Shown: positions 15,767-22,789 of the stretch, one piece after another
Layout: each line of letters begins with the position of its first letter
How positions within the stretch are numbered: the stretch's first letter is position 1
Assembly: GCF_035830635.1 (NCBI RefSeq)
Contig: NZ_JAYMFI010000030.1
Coordinates: forward strand, 3,434-67,433
Origin: Adlercreutzia shanghongiae
GTDB taxonomy: Bacteria > Actinomycetota > Coriobacteriia > Coriobacteriales > Eggerthellaceae
Direction of reading: 5' to 3'
DNA: 64,000 nucleotides
Notes under the pieces: model-generated
What the model saw: the letters and a program-made list of their open reading frames with translations, nothing else
Databases searched by the model: none
What the model was told of the DNA's origin: nothing
Translations under genes and position numbers: made by a program

Positions 15767-17365
15767 ATGAGGAAACAGGCTCTTATCGCCGTTGCCATTT
15801 GTGGCGCCATGGGGCTGTCGCTTGTGGCATGCGTGCCGGATGTCGAGAAAGCTGCGGAGGAGACGGGCGGCGAGCCCATGCTCAACAGTTCCATCCCCAC
15901 GGCCCCGGCGCAGCGCGGTTCCACCATGCAGGAGGAGTATGCTTTCCATGAGCAGCTGGCGGAGGACTACGCTCCCCGCGTTGTGACGAAGGAGGATGGC
16001 CGTCAGGTTCAGCTGACGCCCGATTCTCTTACCTGGCGCTCGACGCGCGATATGCCCAGCGCATACAACATTCTTTATCTGAATGCCGATGAGCGCGGGT
16101 GCGAGTCCTGCCACACCAATGGTCTGGCCGATTTGGTGGACAACCATTTGAGCCGTACCCACTACCCGCTCGATTGGGGCCTGGGCACCAAAATTGACGT
16201 TAACGATTGCGTGAGCTGTCATCGGGAGCAAGTAGCGACGGCTGGCTCCTTGCGCCCTCTGTCCCAGATTATCCACGGGATTCACGAGCGCGATTCTTTC
16301 GACGGGGACTGCATGTCGTGCCATATCGAGTCGCTTGATGGCGAGGGCTTCGAGTTGTGGGAGAACGGCAAGTACGATGCTTTTATGGGTGTGAACAAGA
16401 TTGAGAACGTGCAGGGCAACTTCACGTTCGACCAGGACACTCTTGCCGGGGAGCCTATCTTCACCTATCCGTCGTTCTCGGGCGATGTGGTGGCGCAAAA
16501 TCTCACGGCTGCCAACAGCGGTCCTGAACCCTCCGATGAAATGTTCGATACATGGGAGATTTCCATTTCCGGCATGGTGGACAATCCGTTCACGATCACG
16601 CTGAAAGATCTCGTCGAGCAAGCTCCGAGCGAGACTTTCATCAGCAAAGGCAGCTGCTGCATTAATTCCGTGGGCGGTGAGTACATCTGCAACGTCGAGG
16701 TCACGGGCGTTCCGCTATCCTGGGTTCTCGATAAGGCTGGCGTCCAGGATGGTGCGGTGTCGTTGACGCCGGTTGGTTCTGACGGCTTTTGCACTGACGT
16801 GAGCGGCTTTGCCTTCAAGCATTCTCTCGAGGACATTGCCGAAGAGGGAGCGTGGCTTGTCTACGAGATTAACGGAGAGCGTCTGAGCAACGGCACCGGT
16901 TTCCCCGTTCGCCTCTGGGCTCCGACCCATTCCATTTCTGCATCTACCCGTTGGCTCACCGAGATGATTGTCACCGACGAGCCGGCAGAGTACGAGGACG
17001 GCAGCTTGCGCCGTGCCTACACGCCGGAGCAGGAGGAAGCCTTTGCCGGCGAATTCGTCAACAAGCCTACGGCGGGCATCTGCAACACTTACGAGGGCGA
17101 GATCATCAAGGTTGGCGAAGAGTACGTGTTCGAGGGTTATGCCAATGGCGATGACGAGGACATCGTGGCCGTCGAGTTTTCGATGGACAATGGGAAGACG
17201 TGGACGCGCTACGAGACCCCCAATACCGAGAAAGACAAGTGGGTGTACTGGCACTTTGGCTTCACTCCTCAGGAGAAGGGCGCCTATGTGCTCTCAGTGC
17301 GCGCCGTCTCCGACGGGCTTGGCGCTGCGAATCGCTGGGACAAGCTTATGGTGAACGCGAAGTAG
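15767..17365 (+). CDS. Tri-haem c / sulfite-oxidase-like fusion lipoprotein, operon B
   Basis: 532 residues, same plan as the protein at 9123-10715. The lipobox is LVAC (Cys22). CXXCH sites lie at 112-116, 148-152 and 182-186, with many nearby histidines. The sulfite-oxidase-fold domain (about 260-405) has GSCCIN (Cys297/298, candidate Mo ligands) and VEVTGVPL. The C-terminal dimerisation domain (about 440-530) has VEFSMDNGKTW. Predicted outer-surface redox enzyme. A strong GGAGGAGG precedes the ATG. First gene of operon B. Upstream (15690-15730) is AT-rich with a possible TGTGATACT extended -10. Clear paralogy to operon A, but only moderate identity. Confidence 0.88.
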   Translation: MRKQALIAVAICGAMGLSLVACVPDVEKAAEETGGEPMLNSSIPTAPAQRGSTMQEEYAFHEQLAEDYAPRVVTKEDGRQVQLTPDSLTWRSTRDMPSAYNILYLNADERGCESCHTNGLADLVDNHLSRTHYPLDWGLGTKIDVNDCVSCHREQVATAGSLRPLSQIIHGIHERDSFDGDCMSCHIESLDGEGFELWENGKYDAFMGVNKIENVQGNFTFDQDTLAGEPIFTYPSFSGDVVAQNLTAANSGPEPSDEMFDTWEISISGMVDNPFTITLKDLVEQAPSETFISKGSCCINSVGGEYICNVEVTGVPLSWVLDKAGVQDGAVSLTPVGSDGFCTDVSGFAFKHSLEDIAEEGAWLVYEINGERLSNGTGFPVRLWAPTHSISASTRWLTEMIVTDEPAEYEDGSLRRAYTPEQEEAFAGEFVNKPTAGICNTYEGEIIKVGEEYVFEGYANGDDEDIVAVEFSMDNGKTWTRYETPNTEKDKWVYWHFGFTPQEKGAYVLSVRAVSDGLGAANRWDKLMVNAK

Positions 17366-17408
17366 TGGCGGCTGTTTGATAACGTAGATGAGAGTGAGGA
17401 GATATTCC

Positions 17409-18218
17409 ATGACTACCTTGAAGAAAACCGCCGCTCTTGGGGCCAGCGCACTGGTGGCACTAGGCGGAGTGGGCGCCACCTTCGTCGCGGCGACGACGGC
17501 CTCGGCGCAGCAACCTGACGACGTGACAGCGGTTTCCCATGTCGTGAGCGCTGAGACGGCTATCGTGCGGCCGGCGCAGGTCCAAGGCTCCTTCAGCTTC
17601 ACCCAGACGGAGGTGGCCACCAACGATGATCTGGGGCGCCTTATTGGAGAGGCGTCGAAGTACCTCTGCAATGCCCAGGCGATGGCGGTCAACGAGGATG
17701 CGAGCGCCGACGAATGGATGTTTTCCGTGCGTGGAGCTGTGAAAAATCCCGAGATTATGTCGCTGGCCGAGTTCCGTGATTCCGGGTATGCGAAGACCTT
17801 GGTAATGGGATGCAGCTGTATGGGCAACCCGGTGGACGGTCGTGCTTCGGCCAATGCTCAGATAACGGGCATTCCCCTGGTCGATCTGTTGGAAGTGGTC
17901 GAGCCTGAAGAGCGGGCCAACACTATCGTGTTCACCTCGGCCGACGGCTATGAAGTGGCGCTTCCCTTGACCTATGTCGTGCAGCGTAACGCCGCCATGG
18001 TTTTCGCCGTGAACGATTCCCCGCTTGTGGAGTCAGTTGGCGGTGTAAACCAGCTGTGGCTCGGATCGACGCCGGCGAGCTACTTCGCGCGCGACATCGT
18101 GGCCATCGAGGTTCAGGAGCGCCAGACGCCCCCGCCGAGCCCCGCCAGTGAAGAGGCTCGTGCGGAGCTGGCGACCCTTCCCAACATCGGTGTTCTTTAT
18201 GGCGGTGAGGTGCGGTAA
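17409..18218 (+). CDS. Exported sulfite-oxidase-like molybdopterin-domain protein, operon B
   Basis: 269 residues, identical in length to its operon A paralogue (10741-11550). Signal peptide with likely cleavage after ASA (residue 33). It shares GCSCMGNP (Cys135, Cys137), IVFTSADGYEVALPL and NQLWLG. Its C-terminus, LPNIGVLYGGEVR, matches the linker that opens the dimerisation domain in the tri-haem proteins (NPNIGIIGLKDGQVVR), so the protein stops just where that domain would begin. GAGGAG lies 7 bases before the ATG at 17409. Probable partner of the preceding tri-haem lipoprotein. Confidence 0.82.
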   Translation: MTTLKKTAALGASALVALGGVGATFVAATTASAQQPDDVTAVSHVVSAETAIVRPAQVQGSFSFTQTEVATNDDLGRLIGEASKYLCNAQAMAVNEDASADEWMFSVRGAVKNPEIMSLAEFRDSGYAKTLVMGCSCMGNPVDGRASANAQITGIPLVDLLEVVEPEERANTIVFTSADGYEVALPLTYVVQRNAAMVFAVNDSPLVESVGGVNQLWLGSTPASYFARDIVAIEVQERQTPPPSPASEEARAELATLPNIGVLYGGEVR

Positions 18219-18285
18219 ACGATCTTCGGGGCACTCAGCGCTGGGAATGCCCCGCTCGTTAGAGGAGATGAAAGGAGGAGCGATT

Positions 18286-18942
18286 ATGATCGATGGGACC
18301 GCACTTACCCGGCGGGGCTTTCTCGCGGGCTGCGCTGCGGCGACGGGAACGCTTGTCATCGGTATTGCCTCGGTAGATGACGCATCGGCGGTCGAGGAGG
18401 CTTCCTCGGATGGACGGCGCCAGTATGGGTTTCTGTGCGACATGAATAAGTGTGCCGGATGCAAGAACTGCGTTGATGCCTGTCGCGACGCGAATCATCT
18501 TTCCGAGCGTACGGCAGATCGTCGGCGCGTCGAGGTATACATGAACTCACGGAGCAACAACGTATATGTTTCGACCTCTTGCATGCATTGCGCCGACCCC
18601 AATTGCCTGCGCGTCTGCCCCGCCGGTGCCATAAAGAAGGGGGACGCGGGTATCGTGTCGGTTGATGTCGACCGGTGCATCGGCTGCAAGTATTGCTTCC
18701 AAGCGTGCCCCTATGGTGTTCCCCGATACAACGAGGTGGCCATGGACAAGTGCGACTGCTGTCTGGGGGCCGGCGTGGCTCCGGGGGAGACGCCCCATTG
18801 CGTGCAAGCATGCAAATTCGGGGCTCTGCAGTACGGGCCGCTGGACGATCTGCGCGCAGAGGCCGAGAGCTGCGGTGCTCGTCCCGTGCCGGTGGGCGAT
18901 GCGGGGAATCCGTCCTGTCTGCTTATAGGCGAGAGGGGATAG
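18286..18942 (+). CDS. Tat-exported four-cluster ferredoxin-like subunit, operon B
   Basis: 218 residues. Tat signal LTRRGFLAGCAAATG, then four cysteine groups (CAGCKNCVDAC, CMHCADPNCLRVC, CIGCKYCFQAC, CDCC...CVQAC) for four [4Fe-4S] clusters. Electron carrier between NrfD and exported partners. The start at 18286 has AAAGGAGGAG 5 bases upstream; an ATG at 18268 (with AGAGGAG) is in frame and equally usable. Four bases separate it from the NrfD gene. The sequence is very similar in layout to the operon A subunit, but here it follows the redox proteins rather than preceding them. Confidence 0.9.
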   Translation: MIDGTALTRRGFLAGCAAATGTLVIGIASVDDASAVEEASSDGRRQYGFLCDMNKCAGCKNCVDACRDANHLSERTADRRRVEVYMNSRSNNVYVSTSCMHCADPNCLRVCPAGAIKKGDAGIVSVDVDRCIGCKYCFQACPYGVPRYNEVAMDKCDCCLGAGVAPGETPHCVQACKFGALQYGPLDDLRAEAESCGARPVPVGDAGNPSCLLIGERG

Positions 18943-18946
18943 GGTT

Positions 18947-19960
18947 ATGTTGCAATTGACGTGGAGCTGGCAACCTGCCCTCTATCTCTTCCTGGGAGGC
19001 ATGGGCGCAGGCGCATTCATCATGGCCGCCGTGTTGTTCCTGATCGATCGAACAAGGCATCGCCTGATTGTGTGCGTATCGATGTGGGCGGGCTTTGCCT
19101 GTCTGGCCGTTGGGCTGATGCTCTTGCTCTCCGAGCTCATTACTCCTGTGCGCGGTATGCTCATGTGGCAGAGCTTCAGCAACTTCGCCTCGTGGATGAC
19201 CTATGGTGCCTGGGGAGCATTCGGCGCTCTGGCGGTGTTCGCCCTCTCGGCTCTTCTGGCCATGCGCCCGGTGGGGAACTGGCTTGCGAAGAAGTGGAAG
19301 TGGTTCGGCAAGACGACCACGAAGGCAGACGATGCTGCGAAAGGTGCGACGAAAGCTGTTCCCAATGGCGTGAAGTTGCGGACGGTGCTGGCGGTAATTG
19401 GCATCGCCCTGGCTGCCTTTGTGGCGGTGTATACGGGCATGCTGCTCATGACTGCAGGGGGAGTGCCTTTGTGGGACTCGCCGTTGCTGCCGTGCCTGTT
19501 TACCGTTTCGGCGCTAGACACCGGTGTCGCGCTCGTGGAGGTTATCGCGGTCTTGCTGACGAAGAGGGATCCGTTGGCCCATCGCGCCGCTATGCTGATG
19601 GAGCGTATCGTGATAGTGCTCGTTGTGCTTGAGATGATTGTTCTAGGGGTTTTCCTGGGTGGTTTGCTCGGCGCCGACCCAACTACGCCGTACGCTGCGG
19701 CCGGAACCGCTTCGGCGGAGCTGCTGGCCACGGGCGGCTTGTCCACGGTGTTCTGGGGCATGGTGGTGGCCTGCGGGCTGGTGCTGCCGCTCGTGATGGC
19801 AGCGCTCGGTCTGGCGCTGCGCAAGCGTGACACCAAGCCGCTCATGGCCCTGGGCGCCATCGGCGCCCTCATTGGCGGCTGCGAGTTGAGGTTTCTCGTT
19901 CTGGCCGCCGGCGTGCACGCCGATGTGCTGGCCTCGACAGTGATGGGGCTCATTCTCTAG
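18947..19960 (+). CDS. NrfD/PsrC-type quinone-linked membrane subunit, operon B
   Basis: 337-residue polytopic membrane protein beginning WSWQPALYLFLGGMGAG, of the NrfD family. It shares SFSNFASWMTYGAWGAFGA and GGCELRFLVLAAG with the operon A copy (SFSHFTSWMTFGAWVVFAA, GGCALRFLVLLAG). A charged cytoplasmic loop rich in Lys/Thr (about 110-145) is longer than in the paralogue. Expected to link the quinone pool to the ferredoxin subunit encoded just upstream. Confidence 0.92.
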   Translation: MLQLTWSWQPALYLFLGGMGAGAFIMAAVLFLIDRTRHRLIVCVSMWAGFACLAVGLMLLLSELITPVRGMLMWQSFSNFASWMTYGAWGAFGALAVFALSALLAMRPVGNWLAKKWKWFGKTTTKADDAAKGATKAVPNGVKLRTVLAVIGIALAAFVAVYTGMLLMTAGGVPLWDSPLLPCLFTVSALDTGVALVEVIAVLLTKRDPLAHRAAMLMERIVIVLVVLEMIVLGVFLGGLLGADPTTPYAAAGTASAELLATGGLSTVFWGMVVACGLVLPLVMAALGLALRKRDTKPLMALGAIGALIGGCELRFLVLAAGVHADVLASTVMGLIL

Positions 19961-19976
19961 ATCGGTTCATTTCGGA

Positions 19977-20044
19977 GCTTGCCGCTCTTCTTCCCGGCAA
20001 GCCTGTAATCGGTGTCTGGCAGCTGGCTGTAGCTGCCGGACACC
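19977..20044 (+). terminator. Two consecutive hairpins between NrfD and the rhodanese gene
   Basis: Hairpin 1 pairs GCTTGCCG (19977-19984) with CGGCAAGC (19995-20002). Hairpin 2 pairs 20011-20024 with 20031-20044 over 14 bp with one G-U. Neither is followed by a T run, so they may attenuate transcription or protect the upstream mRNA end rather than fully terminate. Confidence 0.5.
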
Positions 20045-20086
20045 TTGGTTGTTGCCAATTTTGGAAGAGAACGGAGTGCGACATTG

Positions 20087-20719
20087 ATGCCGAATTGGGA
20101 AAAAGTTCCTCGGGTGCTGCCGCGGACCCTTTGTGCTGTCGCACTTTGCGCCGCAATGGGCCTGGGCGGATGCGCTGTGACGAATTCCTCTGGCGAAGAA
20201 GAGCAGGCTCTTTCTGCGCAAGGCCCGAAGGATTCGGGTGCGGTCGAGGATACGGAGGCCTCACCGGCGGCAGCTGCCGACACCGGATATGATGCGAATG
20301 CCGATGCGAGTGTCGGCGGCGGGACGGGCGCCACTTGGAAAGACAACGAGGGAGTAGGCATTGGAGTTGTGCCCGACGCGCAGCGCATAAGCGCCGCAGA
20401 ACTCTCCGAGGTGATCGCGCAAGACGCTTCCCTGCAGGTGATCGACGTTCGGTCTGTGCGCGACTTTGCGGAGGGCTATATTCCTGGGTCGAAGAACATA
20501 CCGGCGGGCGGCCAATTCGATATACGCATCGATGAGGTTGACGCAGGTTCTCCTGTGGCGATCGTGGCTAGCGAAGATGATGCGATGGGCGCTGCCTGGC
20601 AGACGTTGGTGGACGCCGGCCATCGTCCGGAAGATGTCGTGGTGCTGTCGGGCGGAATGACAGCATGGCAGGAAGGCGGTTACGCTCTTATGAAGAAGGA
20701 CGTTCAGCTCCACTGCTGA
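20087..20719 (+). CDS. Rhodanese-like lipoprotein lacking the catalytic cysteine, operon B
   Basis: 210 residues. Lipobox LGGC (Cys29), an acidic Ala-rich linker (about 35-100), then a rhodanese domain (AAELSEVIAQ, VIDVRSVRDFAEGYIPGSKNIP, VVVLSGGMTAWQEGGY). Where active rhodaneses carry the catalytic Cys loop, this protein reads VAIVASEDDAMG, with no cysteine. It is therefore probably a binding or scaffolding rhodanese fold on the membrane surface rather than a sulfurtransferase. The ATG at 20087 follows CGGAG by 9-10 bases; a TTG at 20084 is also possible. It is separated from NrfD by two hairpins. A second rhodanese-like protein that keeps a cysteine is encoded two genes downstream. Confidence 0.8.
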   Translation: MPNWEKVPRVLPRTLCAVALCAAMGLGGCAVTNSSGEEEQALSAQGPKDSGAVEDTEASPAAAADTGYDANADASVGGGTGATWKDNEGVGIGVVPDAQRISAAELSEVIAQDASLQVIDVRSVRDFAEGYIPGSKNIPAGGQFDIRIDEVDAGSPVAIVASEDDAMGAAWQTLVDAGHRPEDVVVLSGGMTAWQEGGYALMKKDVQLHC

Positions 20720-20743
20720 GGGCGACGGGAAAGGAGACGTATT

Positions 20744-21589
20744 ATGGAAAGCGCGGCAAACGGGCGCGTCTGCTCTCGTCGCGCCTTCGTAGGCATGGTA
20801 GCGACGGGGGCTGCGGCTCTGTGGGCTAGCGGCGCCGTGGGATCGCCGGCGGGTTCGAAGGCCTACGGGGACGAGCGGGCCGCATCCTCAATTCTCCCTG
20901 TTGCGGGTTCGGGCGTCAGTGGAAATGCGCGTTCCGGGCGCCGCGCCGTCGCGCCCTACGCGATGCCGGCGATGGCGGGAACGGCCGAGCTTGAGGCGTC
21001 CTTGCGCCGGGTGCTCGTGGTGGTGGACTATCAGGTCGACTTCGTTGACGGCGGCGTGTTCGGGCGTATCGAGCCGGCTGTGGCCGTGGAGGAGGCGCTG
21101 TACGAGAAGATCCGCGCCCATCAGGAGGCGGGGGACATCGTTATCTATACCATGGATACGCACCCTTCCGATAACTATGCAGACACCCGGGAGGGTCAGG
21201 TGAACGAGCCCCATTGCATCCCGGGTACGCCAGGTTGGGAAGTCTATGGCCGCGTGGGGGAGCTGCTGACGCCCGAGCGGGCTCTCATGGTGATGAAGGG
21301 CACCTATGGCAGTCGTGATTTGCCAACGATCATAGAGGCCATTCGTCGGCAAGGCGTCTCGCTTGAGTCTATCGAGTTCGCGGGAGTGTCTACGACATGC
21401 CGCGTTTTGCACAATGCCATCATCGTCTTCAACGCCTTTCCGGAGCTGCCGATGATCTTCGACGACTCGACTACGGCAAGTTATGAAGACGCGCGCACGG
21501 TAGGACAGCTCGATGAGCTGGAGAGCTGGGGTTTTGTGGTGCGGCGAACCAACGAACGATTGAGAGGCGTGAAAGGGGCGCGAACATGA
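20744..21589 (+). CDS. Exported isochorismatase/nicotinamidase-like hydrolase, operon B
   Basis: 281 residues. A Tat-like signal (CSRRAFVGMVATGAAALWASG) is followed by a spacer and an isochorismatase-fold domain from about residue 85. The family triad is visible as Asp (VVVDYQVDFVDGG) and Lys (MVMKGTYGS). The nicotinamidase-type metal motif appears as DTHPSDN with PHCIPGTPG. At the third triad position the family has G-x-x-T-x-x-C, while here the text reads GVSTTCRVLH, so the cysteine is one residue early and Arg sits at the usual place. Activity may be altered. Family members act on amides or isochorismate, mostly in the cytosol; an exported one in a redox operon is unusual. A four-base overlap links it to the next gene. 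Confidence 0.78.
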   Translation: MESAANGRVCSRRAFVGMVATGAAALWASGAVGSPAGSKAYGDERAASSILPVAGSGVSGNARSGRRAVAPYAMPAMAGTAELEASLRRVLVVVDYQVDFVDGGVFGRIEPAVAVEEALYEKIRAHQEAGDIVIYTMDTHPSDNYADTREGQVNEPHCIPGTPGWEVYGRVGELLTPERALMVMKGTYGSRDLPTIIEAIRRQGVSLESIEFAGVSTTCRVLHNAIIVFNAFPELPMIFDDSTTASYEDARTVGQLDELESWGFVVRRTNERLRGVKGART

Positions 21590-22323
21590 GCGGCCAACTT
21601 TCCCGACGTGCCTTTTTTTGGGTGACGGCGGCAGAGGCATCGTTGCTTGCGTTTGGATGCGCAAGGACTGATGGCGTTGTGCCGACTACCGCTGACGGGG
21701 AGCCTTTGGAAGAGGTGGCGGCCCTGCCTCCGCTTCCTCCAGCTCAGCCCGATTTGGAGAACCCGTTTCTCATCGATCGGAACATCGCTATGGATACGGT
21801 GGACGATTGGCTCGGGCGTCCGGATGCGGTCTATCGGGATATGCGTATGATTCACGATCCGGCAGACTACGAGGCCATAGGCGGCGATTCGGAGCTCTCT
21901 ATCACCATAGAGGGTTTCCGCATCACGCCCTTTCCCTTCATAGGAACGCTGCAGGCGCTGCCAGTGGCGGGGGCTTATGAGGGAGACTGCCTATTTGACG
22001 TGGAGTGGGACGGCGCCGATGTGGCATCTGTCCAGCCGCGCTATGAGGAGTCGATGCAGATCTTGGAGGAGTTGTTTCCGAAAGACAAGGCGATTTTCAT
22101 CATGTGCGGCGGAGCGGGCTATGCGTTCATGATGCGGCAGCTTCTGAGTTATCTTGGCTGGAATGAGAGCCGTCTGTATAATTTGGGAGGCGCCTGGGAT
22201 TATGTAGGACGCTATCCGGTGGAGCTCGTTCGCCACGAAGGCGGGGAGACCCGTTACATGCTGTGGCGCGGCGACATCGTGGATTTCGGATTTGAGCATT
22301 TAACGCCGCTGCGCTCATTTTGA
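21586..22323 (+). CDS. Tat lipoprotein with rhodanese-like domain, operon B
   Basis: 245 residues. SRRAFFWVTAAEASLLAFGC combines a twin-arginine motif with a lipobox (Cys25). The rest resembles a divergent rhodanese: AVYRDMRMIHDPADYEAIGG, then FIMCGGAGYAFMMRQLL with a cysteine at the expected active-site loop, and YNLGGAWDY. If active it would transfer sulfane sulfur at the outer membrane face. Its ATG overlaps the stop of the preceding gene (ATGA), so the two are translationally coupled. It is followed 62 bases later by the stand-alone dimerisation domain gene. Confidence 0.72.
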   Translation: MSGQLSRRAFFWVTAAEASLLAFGCARTDGVVPTTADGEPLEEVAALPPLPPAQPDLENPFLIDRNIAMDTVDDWLGRPDAVYRDMRMIHDPADYEAIGGDSELSITIEGFRITPFPFIGTLQALPVAGAYEGDCLFDVEWDGADVASVQPRYEESMQILEELFPKDKAIFIMCGGAGYAFMMRQLLSYLGWNESRLYNLGGAWDYVGRYPVELVRHEGGETRYMLWRGDIVDFGFEHLTPLRSF

Positions 22324-22385
22324 CACTCTTCATCGGCGTGTCGGCGCGGAGGTCGTAGCACGACGAGCAGACAGCAGGAGGGTCT

Positions 22386-22667
22386 ATGATTCCACGAACC
22401 TACGGGCAGGTGGGCAAGCCGGTTCGCTTCAAGGGGACGGCCTACGATTTTGGCCACGCGATTTCGGCGATTGAGTTCTCCCTTGATGATGGCGAGCATT
22501 GGACGCGCTACGAGACGCCCGACACGAACGATTATCAGAACCTCACTTGGACGTTCGACTATACGCCCGAGAAGGCCGGCTTCTACGTGCTGCGCATTCG
22601 CTCGGTGAACGATGCCGGCGATGTGAGCCCCGAAAGCGCTTTTGCCGAGCTCGAGGTTTCCGAATAG
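22386..22667 (+). CDS. Stand-alone Mo-co dimerisation (Ig-like) domain protein, operon B
   Basis: 93 residues, the same size as the protein at 11551-11832. It consists of one Ig-like domain (KGTAYDFGHAISAIEFSL, DDGEHWTRYETP, FDYTPEKAGFYVLRIRSV) and has no signal peptide. GGAGGG lies just before the ATG, showing that here the domain is a separate translation unit. In sulfite oxidases this domain mediates dimer formation. Here it may bind the sulfite-oxidase-like partners before export, or act in trans. The last gene of operon B; its stop lies within the first copy of an AGTCTCA repeat cluster. Confidence 0.78.
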   Translation: MIPRTYGQVGKPVRFKGTAYDFGHAISAIEFSLDDGEHWTRYETPDTNDYQNLTWTFDYTPEKAGFYVLRIRSVNDAGDVSPESAFAELEVSE

Positions 22668-22729
22668 TCTCATAGGGGTTGCAAATAGTCTCAAGAAGTC
22701 TCATACTAGTGAGACTTCTTGAGACTATT
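22663..22729. repeat. 20-bp perfect inverted repeat with five AGTCTCA copies
   Basis: Arms 22684-22703 and 22710-22729 are perfectly complementary over 20 bases with a 6-base loop. AGTCTCA occurs three times forward (22665, 22687, 22697) and twice reversed (22710, 22720). It lies between convergent genes. No T run follows on either strand, so it is not a standard terminator. It could be a protein-binding iteron cluster, a Rho-type boundary or an mRNA-stabilising stem. Confidence 0.8.
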
Positions 22730-22789
22730 ATGAGGAGGCCGATGGTCTGCGTTTCCTGGATTCGCGGGAAATCGTCGGCGACAGTCGAC

